DNA from: Candidatus Cloacimonadota bacterium
Lineage (GTDB): Bacteria > Cloacimonadota > Cloacimonadia > Cloacimonadales > Cloacimonadaceae
NCBI GenBank assembly: GCA_028695495.1
Contig: JAQVIX010000020.1
Coordinates: 1-34,168 of the forward strand
Length of the DNA stretch: 34,168 bases
Reading direction: 5' to 3'
A program made the position numbers and the translations under genes. Positions 7,793-18,401 of the stretch are shown in pieces. The notes beneath the pieces were generated by a model, which was given only the letters and a program-made list of their open reading frames with translations, was not told where the DNA came from and did not search any database. Every line of letters starts with the position of its first letter. Position 1 is the stretch's first letter.

Positions 7793-9250
7793 TTAGGGCA
7801 CGTTTTTCACCGCTTTAATGCGGAAAAAGCCGGTATTCTCAAGCGTATCCAACGGCAGGCTAAAGCTATTGGTAGGGCTTTGCCCCAGCGTTTGATAAGT
7901 GCCGTTTGGCACATCAGAATACTCGATAATATAGTAATCCACAGTGATGGGTGCGCCGGCAAAACTATGGGTTACCGCATCCCAATCCAGCAGCAGCATA
8001 TCATCCACCACCTGTATATCCAATTGTTCGGGGTCGCTCAATTTACGAACGTAATTGAAATAGTAATAAGGGCTTTCTTCATACACGCCGGTAGCTACTT
8101 CGGTGCGGGCTTTTAGACCTTGATTATCGCCTTCCGGAAAGCTTACTTTCAGGTTACTCGTGCGGTAAATACGGGTGGTAGCAGTTTCGGGGTCTATGCT
8201 TGTCATATTGAAGTTTCTGCCATCTGTAGAATGCAGGCTCATACCCAGAATATAACGATTTTCGGGTTTATTTAGAACCGCTTCAAAGTGCATATTGGAT
8301 GCGCTGTTATTCATTTGCAGGCTGTTAAGCGTGTACAAAGGCTGATCGTAATCCACATAAAGCGGGCTAAGATTGATACGGGCGCCGCTTGAATAATCCA
8401 TTTGGGTTACTACAGGAGTCAAGCCAGAGAGTGCCATTTTATTTATCAAGGATAAAAAGCCCACTCTGGGGTTATCGGGGTTGTAAAATGCCTGAAAATC
8501 CGGATCGCTCAGCAGAACGGAGAGGTCGCAGCTCATTACCAGGGTATTTGTAGCGGTATCGATGCTACTTTGGATGGAGGCGATGCGGGTAATATCGCTG
8601 GTACTGGTGCCGGTTATTTTGTACAAGCCCGCGGTATATGATAATAGTGATATATTTACATAATGCAAAGCCCAGGCTACGGCGCCGGGAGCGTAAGGAT
8701 CGTCCAAAGCGGGGTCGGCTACACCCACCATATAAGAGTAAAAAGGTCCCAAAAAACCGCCACTGGTAGGGAATCCGCCGCCGCGGGTTTTAAGCCCCAC
8801 GATGAGCTTGGTATCTGTAAGAGTTACGTAATCTGAGATGATATCGCAATGGTTTGGGATGTCGTTATCAACGGGGCTATCGGACACCTTGGTAAGTAGT
8901 GCGGGTGCAGGCAAGCCCGTTCCGCTATAGCGCACCGGCAAGATTTCCGGCAATTCACTGCCAATGGATTTCCTCAGCCCATAGTAAACCCTGCCGGTGC
9001 CGGCATTTACCTGCGCCTGATAGCTGCGGGTTGTTGCATTAAAAAGCGTGAGGTCTGTCTCGGATATACCCGTGCCATTTTGGTAAAGAATCTTGTTTTG
9101 AGTGATGTTGTTTTGATTGATCTCGGTACGCATATTCACTTTGGAATCTGCACCTATACCGCTAAAACGGATGTTTTGCCAAGCATCAATGCTCAAAGCA
9201 GATGTGCTACATAGAATTGATAAGAACAGGATTGTGCAAAAGTGTTTCAT
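7793..9250 (-). CDS. Unrecognised secreted protein with C-terminal fibronectin-III-like domain
   Basis: 485 residues, starting at an ATG preceded by GAGGTAACACC. Residues 1-20 (MKHFCTILFLSILCSTSALS) are a Sec signal peptide. The body is rich in Ser, Thr, Asn and Tyr and poor in charged residues, as in an exported beta-sheet protein. The last 90 or so residues (VDDMLLLDWDAVTHSF... YYIIEYSDVPNGTYQTLG... FFRIKAV) have the WD..., YxIEYS and GFFRIKAV spacing of a fibronectin type III fold. I do not recognise the middle region. It lacks the FlgD-like sorting tail of its neighbours. The remnant just downstream (7618-7710) reads on the same strand and might once have ended a neighbouring gene. No function is proposed beyond a secreted or envelope protein. 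Confidence 0.7.
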   Translation of the reverse strand: MKHFCTILFLSILCSTSALSIDAWQNIRFSGIGADSKVNMRTEINQNNITQNKILYQNGTGISETDLTLFNATTRSYQAQVNAGTGRVYYGLRKSIGSELPEILPVRYSGTGLPAPALLTKVSDSPVDNDIPNHCDIISDYVTLTDTKLIVGLKTRGGGFPTSGGFLGPFYSYMVGVADPALDDPYAPGAVAWALHYVNISLLSYTAGLYKITGTSTSDITRIASIQSSIDTATNTLVMSCDLSVLLSDPDFQAFYNPDNPRVGFLSLINKMALSGLTPVVTQMDYSSGARINLSPLYVDYDQPLYTLNSLQMNNSASNMHFEAVLNKPENRYILGMSLHSTDGRNFNMTSIDPETATTRIYRTSNLKVSFPEGDNQGLKARTEVATGVYEESPYYYFNYVRKLSDPEQLDIQVVDDMLLLDWDAVTHSFAGAPITVDYYIIEYSDVPNGTYQTLGQSPTNSFSLPLDTLENTGFFRIKAVKNVP

Positions 9251-9556
9251 GGTGTTACCTCAAATCAATTTTTACCAATCCACCAGAAGGCAATATTTTG
9301 TCAAGGGGAAAAGAGAAAGTGCAGGTATTTTAAGAATTTTTAGAATCAAACTCGCCTTTGCTGACTATCTATGCTGTATTTAGCAGATTCTCGTGTTCGT
9401 TTGGCATTTTGGGTCAACGCTAAGGGCGAAGGGCATAGAGCAATTCTATACTCTAAGCCCTTTGCCCTAAACACCTTTTGGCTCACTTTCAAACTTGGTT
9501 GGTAGCCATCGAATATATTGGATGCGGTTATTTCCCAAAATGATGGCATCATAGCT

Positions 9557-9580
9557 GTCTTGTCCCGTCAGGGACAAGAC
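9557..9580. repeat. Perfect GTCTTGTCCC-GTCA-GGGACAAGAC hairpin
   Basis: A 10-bp perfect stem with a four-base loop, related to the shorter copy at 4039-4054. The surrounding gap (9251-9702, 452 bases) is AT-rich and shows no gene. Neither side of the hairpin has the T run needed for a confident intrinsic terminator. Confidence 0.6.
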
Positions 9581-9702
9581 CTTTACACAGCTTGAATTTG
9601 AAGCCATCTTAGGCTTCATTTTCTCTGCATTAGTTCATTTTTTTTACCCACTATATTTGAAAGTAAGCTTTTTTTATTTTGGGATGCTTAAAAGGCTATA
9701 AC

Positions 9703-10467
9703 TCACAGCACCTTATAGCGCAACCAGATTTTATCTTGATACAGAGTTTTCATGTCCAAAAGCTGGAGCTTGTTTGGAAGGTTATCTGGCCAATGCGGCT
9801 CCGGAGAGCTAAAGAGTGTGGGAATGCTGTATCCGCCTATCACCAGAGGGCTGAAAAGGATATTAATTTCGTCCAGAAGTCCCTGCCGGATCAGTGCGCC
9901 GCTCAGTTTGCCTCCCGAGCTGGTGACAATCGTATGCACTCCCAGTTTGTTTTTCACTTTTGCCAGCATTCGGGGCAGATCAACCCTATCTTTGCCTTGT
10001 ATCAAATAAGGGATCTTGCGGCTTTTGAGAAATGCCAGATATTCCGGAGGGGCAGTTTCAGCAGTAAGATGCAGCATATAGGTATGGGGATCATCGCAGT
10101 CTGCGGTATAGCCATTGCGAAATCTCCCTCTGCCATCCACCACCGAAGTCCAGGTGTTTCTACCAGGGCGATTCAGAATGTCCTCTGGTAAAAAGTCTTT
10201 GTAAAGTGTTTTTGGATTCCCTGTAAAAGGGGGAAGCTCTGGCGGTGTTTGGATTTCGGAAATCAGCATATTGGAACCTTCCAAATACATATCCGGTTTG
10301 TAAAGCTCAAATACAGCTTGTGTAAAGCCTTCCCACTCGCCTGGGTACGACATCATGGCAAAAAGCTCTGGCTGTTTGAATGCGTCAAACATTGTAGAAT
10401 TGGGCGCAAAGGTAATTCTGCCATCCAGCGATGCGCTTACATATAGAAACACTTTGGGTCTGTCCAT
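9703..10467 (-). CDS. RibD C-terminal-domain (dihydrofolate-reductase-like) NADPH reductase family protein
   Basis: The likely start is the ATG at 10465-10467, preceded by GGGAGGATACA. The frame extends 14 codons upstream without a ribosome binding site. The 254-residue product has the RibD-C fold signatures: an N-terminal strand and loop, VFLYVSASLDGRI, and near the C-terminus TSSGGKLSGALIRQGLLDEI followed by SPLVIGG. In the riboflavin enzyme RibD this domain reduces the ribosyl group of the pyrimidine intermediate with NADPH. Here the deaminase domain is absent and no other rib genes are near, so the substrate is open. It lies 66 bases downstream of glmS on the same strand and is probably the last gene of that operon. 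Confidence 0.85.
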   Translation of the reverse strand: MDRPKVFLYVSASLDGRITFAPNSTMFDAFKQPELFAMMSYPGEWEGFTQAVFELYKPDMYLEGSNMLISEIQTPPELPPFTGNPKTLYKDFLPEDILNRPGRNTWTSVVDGRGRFRNGYTADCDDPHTYMLHLTAETAPPEYLAFLKSRKIPYLIQGKDRVDLPRMLAKVKNKLGVHTIVTSSGGKLSGALIRQGLLDEINILFSPLVIGGYSIPTLFSSPEPHWPDNLPNKLQLLDMKTLYQDKIWLRYKVL

Positions 10468-10533
10468 TGTATCCTCCCGTGTGGGGCTAATGCGAAGAGC
10501 AGAGAGCAACTAACCAGGCAACTGCGGACGATG

Positions 10534-12369
10534 CTATTCCACAGTTACACTCTTTGCCAGATTGCGCGGCTGATCCACATCCAAACCTTTTAGCTCTGCT
10601 ACGTGGTATGCCAAAAGCTGCAAGGGGATTACCGTAAGCAGCGGTTGCAAATTATTCATGGTATCCGGTATGTAGATCACCTTTTCGCTTATCTTGCTTA
10701 GCTCGGTATCGCCTTGGGTGGCGATGGTGATCAGCCGGGCTTTGCGTGCTATCACTTCCTGAAGGTTTGAGTGAATCTTATCATATAGCGGGTCGCGGGT
10801 GGCAATGGCGATTACCGGCATGTTTTCATCGATGAGGGCGATGGGACCGTGTTTCATCTCGGCAGCGGGATAGCCCTCGGCATGGATGTAGGAAATCTCT
10901 TTTAGCTTCAATGCGCCTTCGAGGGCAACGGGATAGTTTACCCCGCGTCCCAAATACAGAGCGTGGTCGCTATCTTTGATGGTTTGCGCAATCTCGCGAA
11001 TAGTACCGTCCAGCTTCAATATCTCTTCCACTTTGGCGGGGATTTCTTCCAGCGCCTTGATGTATTCGATGCCGTCCGGATGCGAAAGGTGGGTCATTCT
11101 GCCCAGATAAATCGCCAATAGGCTAAGGATAGTCACCTGCGAGGTAAAGGCTTTGGTAGAGGCTACGCCTATTTCGCTGCCGGCGTGGATGTAGGTGCCG
11201 CCATCGCTTTCGCGCGCCACGGTGGAGCCCACCACATTGGTAATGCCCAATACTCTGGCACCTTTGGCTTTGGCTTCGCGCATTGCCGCCAGGGTATCGG
11301 CAGTTTCACCGGATTGGCTAATGGCAAATACCAGGGTATCTTCCGGAATGATGGGATTGCGATAGCGGTATTCGCTGGCATATTCGGCATGCACGGGGAT
11401 GCGCGCCATATCTTCGATGATGTATTTGCCGATAAGCGCTGCGTGGTATGAAGTTCCGCAGGCGATGAGATGGATTTGCTTCACCTTGCGCAATTCAAAA
11501 TCTTGCAGGTTCAAGCCCCCCAAGCGGGCGGTGCCCATGGCGTCATTGATCCTGCCGCGGAAGCCGTTTTCGATGGTGATGGGCTGTTCAAAGATTTCCT
11601 TCAGCATAAAATGCGCAAAATCTCCCTTTTCGATGGCGGAAATATCCCAATCCACCAGGCTGATCTGCGGGATTACCGTGGCTTTATCCAGGGTGCTTAG
11701 TTCAAAGCCATCAGCGCGCACGATTGCCAGCTCACCATCTTGCAAGTAAATTACGCGTTTGGTATGGTTTACAATAGCGCTTACATCGCTGGCGATAAAG
11801 TGTTCATTTTCCGCAATGCCGATAATCAGCGGGCTACCTTTGCGCACGGCGATCAGGCGATCCGGATGCTCTTTGCTGATTACCACCAGCCCGTAAGTGC
11901 CTTCGATGCGCTTCAATGCTTCGCGCACGGCATCTTCCAAGCCTAAACCGGTGCCCAGATATTGGTCTATAAGGTGTGCTATTACCTCGGAATCTGTTTC
12001 GCTGCTAAACTGATGCCCAAGCTCTATCAAACGCTGTTTCAAGAGCTTATAGTTTTCGATAATGCCATTGTGCACGATGGCGAGATTGCCCTCGCAATTT
12101 GTATGCGGGTGGGCATTTATCTCGTTTGGCTCACCATGCGTAGCCCAGCGGGTGTGGGAGATCGCCACGCTGCCAGAGCATTTGGAAGGTTCGGGCAGGC
12201 TGCGTTCCAGCTCGATAATTCTACCTTGTTTTTTATAAACCTGTAATTCGTTTTCGTGGATCAATGCCGCTCCGGAGGAGTCATAACCTCTGTATTCCAG
12301 GCGCTTTAATGCCTCCACCACGATGGGCAGGGCATTGCGTTTACCGATGTATCCTACGATTCCACACAT
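10534..12369 (-). CDS. glmS: Glutamine--fructose-6-phosphate aminotransferase (isomerizing)
   Basis: 611 residues, the usual length. The enzyme makes glucosamine-6-phosphate from fructose-6-phosphate and glutamine, the entry step to UDP-GlcNAc for peptidoglycan and lipopolysaccharide. After the initiator Met the protein begins CGIVGYIG, giving the N-terminal nucleophile Cys of the class II glutaminase domain (about 1-220; HTRWATHG and HNGIIENY are visible). Two SIS sugar-isomerase domains follow (SQSGETADT, and then the EISYIHAEGYPAAEMKHGP region). The C-terminus DQPRNLAKSVTVE is canonical. The start codon lies inside the end of the permease gene (16-base overlap), and its AGGAGGTAATGA ribosome binding site is also within that gene, which indicates translational coupling. 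No glmS ribozyme is possible in this coding overlap. Confidence 0.97.
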   Translation of the reverse strand: MCGIVGYIGKRNALPIVVEALKRLEYRGYDSSGAALIHENELQVYKKQGRIIELERSLPEPSKCSGSVAISHTRWATHGEPNEINAHPHTNCEGNLAIVHNGIIENYKLLKQRLIELGHQFSSETDSEVIAHLIDQYLGTGLGLEDAVREALKRIEGTYGLVVISKEHPDRLIAVRKGSPLIIGIAENEHFIASDVSAIVNHTKRVIYLQDGELAIVRADGFELSTLDKATVIPQISLVDWDISAIEKGDFAHFMLKEIFEQPITIENGFRGRINDAMGTARLGGLNLQDFELRKVKQIHLIACGTSYHAALIGKYIIEDMARIPVHAEYASEYRYRNPIIPEDTLVFAISQSGETADTLAAMREAKAKGARVLGITNVVGSTVARESDGGTYIHAGSEIGVASTKAFTSQVTILSLLAIYLGRMTHLSHPDGIEYIKALEEIPAKVEEILKLDGTIREIAQTIKDSDHALYLGRGVNYPVALEGALKLKEISYIHAEGYPAAEMKHGPIALIDENMPVIAIATRDPLYDKIHSNLQEVIARKARLITIATQGDTELSKISEKVIYIPDTMNNLQPLLTVIPLQLLAYHVAELKGLDVDQPRNLAKSVTVE

Positions 12370-14360
12370 TCATTACCTCCTGTATGTTTGTGAAATAGAT
12401 ATATTGCTATGCTTAAAATGATGACGGCAGGGGCTGCCAGCCAATAGTGTAATTCCTCGCTGGTTCCCAGATATTTCATCCAGGGGGCTTTCGCGAAATG
12501 CATGATGAAGACCGCCAAACTGTTATTTACGGTATGCGAGAGCATGGAAAGATAGATGGAGCCGCTCTTGAGGGTTTGATATCCCAAAAGGAGTCCCAGT
12601 AAGAATACCGGCACAAAGCGGAAAGGGTCCAGATGGAATGCCGCAAAGAGCAGCGCCGTGATGATGATATTCATCCGCATGCCATAACGCTCGAAAAAGC
12701 GGGGCATGAGCCCTCTAAAGAGGATCTCTTCGCAGATGCCCGGCGCCACGGCAATCACCAAAAAGCTTTGCCAGAGAGGGATATCCAGCTTAAAGAGCTG
12801 AGAAAGATTTTCTAAATACTGCGAGGGGAAAGGGAATATTCTATTGATAAGCTGCCCGATAATCGCCGCCAGGATAGCCCCGGGTATCGCCATAAAGATT
12901 ACCAGGAGCGTGTCCAGCACCTTCGGAGCCTTTAGCCGCAACGTGCTATTAAGGTCTTGCTTCAGAAGCCTTAATAGTAGCACTACAGGCAAAAGAATGA
13001 TAAAGATTTGGGTATAAAGCAGTCCCTTATACAGCTCCTTGCTCTGCATATAAGAGCCCAGGTAGAAGAGGGCTACAAGTGCAATGCTGAAATATATCAA
13101 GCCATAATATGGGCTAAAGAAATTGCGTTTATTCTTCTTTACGCTCTTCAGGCTGCCGCTATCATCCTCGGTGCGAAAGAGTATGCCCTCGGCATTAAAG
13201 AGCCGGATGCTGCCCCAGATGGCTGCAACATCCAGTACTAGCGTGCTGATGATGGTGATGATCAAGTGGCTTAGCTGATAATCCTCTACCATTACCGCTT
13301 TGAATAGCAAGGCGATATTTACCACTGGGATGAGGGACATCAGGTTGTTCATCTCAATAGCCGGTAAAAAGCTAATCATCCCCAGCATCATGGAAATGAA
13401 TAAAAGGGGCTGTTCGTAAGAGCGCGCTTCCTTCATATTGCGGCTAAAAGTAGAGATGGAGAGCAAGATGGCAGAAAAAAGCGTGGCAAGGGGCAGCATC
13501 GCCGCCAAGAGGATAAAGATGGCTTTCAGCGGCATTTGTGCGCCTTCCATATTTATACCGGCATTACTAAGCATAAACTTGAGCGAAAAGCTTACACTAA
13601 AGAGGTTTATAATCAGATTCAGCATCCCCATCGTGATGATGGTAAGGTATTTGCCAATTACGATTTCCTTGCGTCCAATGGCTGCCACCAAAAGGGTTTC
13701 CAGGGTCTTACGTTCCTTCTCTCCGGCTACGAGGTCTGCCGCCACTACCGAAGCGCCACCCAAGAGCATCATGATCATGATATAGGGCAAAAAGGTTCCC
13801 AAGAGCATGCCCATCCGGCGTTGCGAGCTGGAAGTATCCAGCTCCGTAATACTGATGAGGCTCAAGATTCCGGTATCGATGCTTCTTATTTCCAATTGCT
13901 CTTGAATCAGGCGTTTTTCGCTGCTCTTCAGGCTTTGTCTGAGCTTGGAATAAATCAATTGCCCGCGCTCATTTGCCGCATCGTATTGGATATAAGCTTT
14001 GAAGCTGTGGAGACCGGAAGCGCTTACCGAATCTGCAATGGATATAATCGCCTGTATGTCTTTAGATTCATAGAGGCTTTGGGCGTTTTCTGCCGCGGGG
14101 ATTATAGTGTAATGCTCTATCTGGGAAAGGTCAGTAATAATGGCTTGCGAGCTGGCGCTACTAATGCTATCGCTTACCGCTACGGTGGCGCCTTTTTCTT
14201 CCAATACTCCGGCTTGCCGCATCATGATGGTATTTAAGCCGATGATCAATACGGGATACAGGATTACAGGTAATACCATTACGGTAAATACGGTGCGTTT
14301 ATCCCGCATTACCTCCATGAACTCCTTGAAGAATACTACTTTTACTTTCTTAAAATTCAT
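12354..14360 (-). CDS. ABC-2 (NatB-type) permease fused to a CPBP intramembrane protease
   Basis: A 668-residue inner-membrane protein. The N-terminal part (about 1-400) is an ABC-2/NatB permease: FFKEFMEVMRDKRTVFTVMVLPVILYP, a large soluble loop, then GEKERKTLETLLVA and several membrane helices. The C-terminal part (about 440-668) is a CPBP (Abi) domain with its three motifs: EEILFRG (Glu544, Glu545, Arg549), FHLD (His576) and HTVNN (His609, Asn613), so the protease site looks intact. The chosen ATG at 14358-14360 has GAGGTA nine bases upstream. A GTG five codons earlier is possible. It overlaps the ATPase gene by 11 bases. It probably works with that ATPase in Na+ or drug export, with the CPBP part acting on membrane substrates, as Rce1-like proteases do. 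Confidence 0.9.
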   Translation of the reverse strand: MNFKKVKVVFFKEFMEVMRDKRTVFTVMVLPVILYPVLIIGLNTIMMRQAGVLEEKGATVAVSDSISSASSQAIITDLSQIEHYTIIPAAENAQSLYESKDIQAIISIADSVSASGLHSFKAYIQYDAANERGQLIYSKLRQSLKSSEKRLIQEQLEIRSIDTGILSLISITELDTSSSQRRMGMLLGTFLPYIMIMMLLGGASVVAADLVAGEKERKTLETLLVAAIGRKEIVIGKYLTIITMGMLNLIINLFSVSFSLKFMLSNAGINMEGAQMPLKAIFILLAAMLPLATLFSAILLSISTFSRNMKEARSYEQPLLFISMMLGMISFLPAIEMNNLMSLIPVVNIALLFKAVMVEDYQLSHLIITIISTLVLDVAAIWGSIRLFNAEGILFRTEDDSGSLKSVKKNKRNFFSPYYGLIYFSIALVALFYLGSYMQSKELYKGLLYTQIFIILLPVVLLLRLLKQDLNSTLRLKAPKVLDTLLVIFMAIPGAILAAIIGQLINRIFPFPSQYLENLSQLFKLDIPLWQSFLVIAVAPGICEEILFRGLMPRFFERYGMRMNIIITALLFAAFHLDPFRFVPVFLLGLLLGYQTLKSGSIYLSMLSHTVNNSLAVFIMHFAKAPWMKYLGTSEELHYWLAAPAVIILSIAIYLFHKHTGGNECVES

Positions 14361-15117
14361 GAGCCAATACCTCACTTTCCATCGCGGTTTGATTTACATA
14401 ATGGATAAAGATGTCGTCCAGATCGTGCTCGGAAGTGCTATCCCGCAATTCCTCCAAGCTTCCTTCTGCCAGTAGCTTGCCCCGGTGAATCATCACGATG
14501 CGATCTGCCAGGCGCTCGGCTTCTCGCATGATGTGGGTGCTAAAGAGCACGCATTTGCCGCGTTCTTTGCAGCTGCGGATGAAGGACACGATATTGCGGG
14601 CGGTGAGGATATCCAGTCCGCCGGTAGGTTCATCGAAGATCATTACCGGCGGATCGTGGATTATCGAACGCACTATAGAAACCTTTTGCTTCATGCCGGT
14701 GGAGAGGAAATCTATCTTCTTATCCAAAAACTCGTGCATATCCAAAAGGTCTGCCATTTCATTGATACGTTGAGAGATCAAAGCTTCGTCCAGGGAGTAA
14801 AGCCTGCCAAAATAGCGGATAAACTCACTCGCTCTAAGGCGGTTGTAAAGCCCGGTATCGCCAGAGAGAAAGCCCAGGTTTTCCCGCACCTTCTGTGGAG
14901 ATTTGTTTATATCCCAGCCCTGCACCTCGGCAGAGCCGCTACTTGCCTTTAGCACGGTGGAAAGCACGCGCATGGCGGTGGTTTTACCGGCGCCATTTAC
15001 GCCCAAAAGGCATACAATCTCGCCATCCTGCGCCTCAAATGAGATATCGTCCACGGCGTGAAAGAAGCTGCCATCCCGTTTGGGAAAAGACTTTACCAGG
15101 TTTTGTACTTTGATCAT
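14350..15117 (-). CDS. NatA-type ABC transporter ATP-binding protein
   Basis: 255 residues with all ABC ATPase motifs in order: Walker A GVNGAGKT (about 39-46), signature LSTGMKQKVS, Walker B VMIFDEP followed by TGGLD, and the switch histidine in FSTHIMREAERLADR. The last motif matches the NatA/CcmA-like subfamily that pairs with ABC-2 permeases. The ribosome binding site is GAGGAACTAAG. The gene begins 12 bases after the GcvT-like gene and overlaps the permease-protease gene, so the two certainly form one transporter. The transported ion or compound cannot be read from sequence; Na+ is the precedent from NatAB. Confidence 0.93.
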   Translation of the reverse strand: MIKVQNLVKSFPKRDGSFFHAVDDISFEAQDGEIVCLLGVNGAGKTTAMRVLSTVLKASSGSAEVQGWDINKSPQKVRENLGFLSGDTGLYNRLRASEFIRYFGRLYSLDEALISQRINEMADLLDMHEFLDKKIDFLSTGMKQKVSIVRSIIHDPPVMIFDEPTGGLDILTARNIVSFIRSCKERGKCVLFSTHIMREAERLADRIVMIHRGKLLAEGSLEELRDSTSEHDLDDIFIHYVNQTAMESEVLAHEF

Positions 15118-15129
15118 CTTAGTTCCTCT

Positions 15130-16521
15130 TTAGAGGTTTTGAATGTTTTTTAAGGCTTTGGGTGCTGTGGCAGGGGTAATGCCTTCCTGAGTGATGTAGC
15201 CCAATACGGCGCTGCCGCTGGGATTTCCCTCGGCATCTTCCCGGAAAAACTCCACCTTAATGCGGATGGGCTGCCCCTCGGCTTCCACTATGTCCTTACC
15301 CTCGGCGTCCACGGCAAATACCTTGTCTTCCAGCCATGCCAAACCGATGGCAGCGGTGCCGTGCTCTTCATTTACGTTCTTGCGTTTGGAGCCAATTGCC
15401 TGTCGCTGTTCCAGCGATAGATTCGGTGAATTGATGCTGGAGCTTACCTTGCCAATGCGCTTGCCCTCTAAATATACGCCGCGTCCGGAAACGATGCCTT
15501 CGCTTACGATGATATTAAGGCGCTTGGCTACACCCGCGGCAAAGGCTTTTACCAGAGCGGCTTTGCCGATGAAATCCTCTTTGCCCATATCCACCGCCGC
15601 ATCAAAGAGCGGGGCATTGATGGGGTGCTGGGCAGGAGTATATTCCTGACCCATCAGGGGCAAACCGAAGGCGCCGGCGGAGATGCGGTTTTCATCGCGT
15701 CCGCCCAGCCCTACCAAAAGCCCGCCCAAATCCAGCGCATAGCTTACGATCTTCTTAAAGTCCTCAGTGGCTTTGGCTTTGGGGATGTAGCATTCCCAGC
15801 CCCAGCGATTGGTATAACCGGTGCGGCTGAAGTAATAGCTTTCGCCATCTATCACCACTTCGTTGAAGCTAAAGAAGCTCATAAACTTCTCTGGATTATT
15901 GCGGTTCTTTAGCACATCTTCGCCATAAACCTCTTTGATTACCTTAAAGGAAAGGGGACCCTGGATATCTACTTTTACCAGTTCATCGGAGATATCTTCG
16001 GCGATTACCTCTTCACCCTCGCGCTTCTGACGCATGATGCGATCGATATCGGCGATGTATTCATGCGCTTTGCCGTCTATTTCCACCGTAGCGGTAATAT
16101 CGTGCCCGGCATTGATTACCAGGATGAAGGTAGTGTCGTCCACGCGCATAAGGATCATATCATCTTCCACGCCGGCGTTTTCATTCAAAAGCAGGGTATA
16201 TTTGCAGCTTCCCACCTTCATATCGCTTATATTGCCCGCCAGAGTGCGGTTTAGTAATTGGGCGGCGTCTTTGCCGCTAAACTTTAGCTGCGCCATGTGG
16301 TCTATATTGTAAATCGCCACTTTGTTTACCGCTGCGGCTTCTTCCAATACGCTGCTAAGGTAATTTACCGCCATGTCGTATTGACCAAAATTATTACGCT
16401 TGATGCTGGAAGGCTCCATGCCCTTGCGCGCTGCCAAAAGCGGCTGATACCAATTCTCTTCCAAATCGTAGAGGAAGGTTTTGCGCAAGCTTTGAGGGAA
16501 ATCAAAACCGTAGTTTTTCAT
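15130..16521 (-). CDS. GcvT-family (aminomethyltransferase-like) folate-binding protein
   Basis: 463 residues, roughly 100 longer than a typical glycine cleavage T protein. The additions are an N-terminal lead of about 50 residues and a longer middle. GcvT features are visible: AIYNIDHMAQLKFSGKDA, YTLLLNENAGVEDDMIL (the DD pair includes the catalytic Asp position), LVINAGHD, then RTGYTNRWGWECYIP and GLGGRDENRISAG, followed by a C-terminal barrel with SGRGVYLEGKRIGKVSSS. Family members move one-carbon units to tetrahydrofolate from aminomethyl or methylated substrates. No gcvH or gcvP is present here, so a different demethylation or amino-acid role is possible. Its ATG follows AGGAGAAACCAGC. 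It is the first gene of the operon that continues into natA, the permease-protease, and glmS. Confidence 0.85.
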   Translation of the reverse strand: MKNYGFDFPQSLRKTFLYDLEENWYQPLLAARKGMEPSSIKRNNFGQYDMAVNYLSSVLEEAAAVNKVAIYNIDHMAQLKFSGKDAAQLLNRTLAGNISDMKVGSCKYTLLLNENAGVEDDMILMRVDDTTFILVINAGHDITATVEIDGKAHEYIADIDRIMRQKREGEEVIAEDISDELVKVDIQGPLSFKVIKEVYGEDVLKNRNNPEKFMSFFSFNEVVIDGESYYFSRTGYTNRWGWECYIPKAKATEDFKKIVSYALDLGGLLVGLGGRDENRISAGAFGLPLMGQEYTPAQHPINAPLFDAAVDMGKEDFIGKAALVKAFAAGVAKRLNIIVSEGIVSGRGVYLEGKRIGKVSSSINSPNLSLEQRQAIGSKRKNVNEEHGTAAIGLAWLEDKVFAVDAEGKDIVEAEGQPIRIKVEFFREDAEGNPSGSAVLGYITQEGITPATAPKALKNIQNL

Positions 16522-16604
16522 GCTGGTTTCTCCTGAATATATTTTTTCTTTCCAAGATATATTTTAGCGGGTTTTTGTAAAGTAATTTTTCCCCAAGCCG
16601 TTCA

Positions 16605-16634
16605 CAAAAGAAGCCTCTCCCATTAGGAAGAGGC
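16605..16634 (-). terminator. Intrinsic terminator of groL
   Basis: On the minus strand, GCCTCTTCC-TAAT-GGGAGAGGC (one G-T wobble) is followed by TTCTTTT, about 25 bases after the groL stop. This separates groL from the GcvT-like operon downstream. Confidence 0.85.
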
Positions 16635-16658
16635 TCTGTATGTGGTTGGATGGATTTC

Positions 16659-18308
<1,650 letters not shown>

Positions 18309-18331
18309 TCAATTATTTTACAAAGCTTAAT

Positions 18332-18358
18332 TTAGCAGTCTTTGCTATTGAGTGCTAA
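18332..18358 (-). promoter_or_regulatory. CIRCE operator (HrcA site) of groL
   Basis: On the plus strand, TTAGCAGTC, nine bases, then GAGTGCTAA. This matches the CIRCE consensus TTAGCACTC-N9-GAGTGCTAA with a single change. It begins four bases downstream of the -10 box and therefore covers the transcription start, the expected position for repression by HrcA. Confidence 0.93.
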
Positions 18359-18362
18359 TCTA

Positions 18363-18391
18363 ATTATAAGCCGTTTTATGTCAAGTGCAAA
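18363..18391 (-). promoter_or_regulatory. Sigma-70 promoter of groL
   Basis: On the minus strand, TTTGCA (18386-18391), a 17-bp spacer, then a perfect TATAAT (18363-18368), directly followed by CIRCE. A second possible -35 (TTGACA) lies inside the spacer, too close to the -10 to be used with it. Confidence 0.7.
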
Positions 18392-18401
18392 TTTCTTTTT
18401 T

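Noticed and set aside
9251-9702. tRNA or small RNA gene in the gap
   Set aside because: No cloverleaf, CCA end or T-loop GTTCRA pattern was found on either strand. Only the hairpin repeat is visible.
12360-12390. glmS ribozyme or riboswitch upstream of glmS
   Set aside because: The glmS start overlaps the preceding coding sequence by 16 bases, leaving no leader in which such an RNA could lie.
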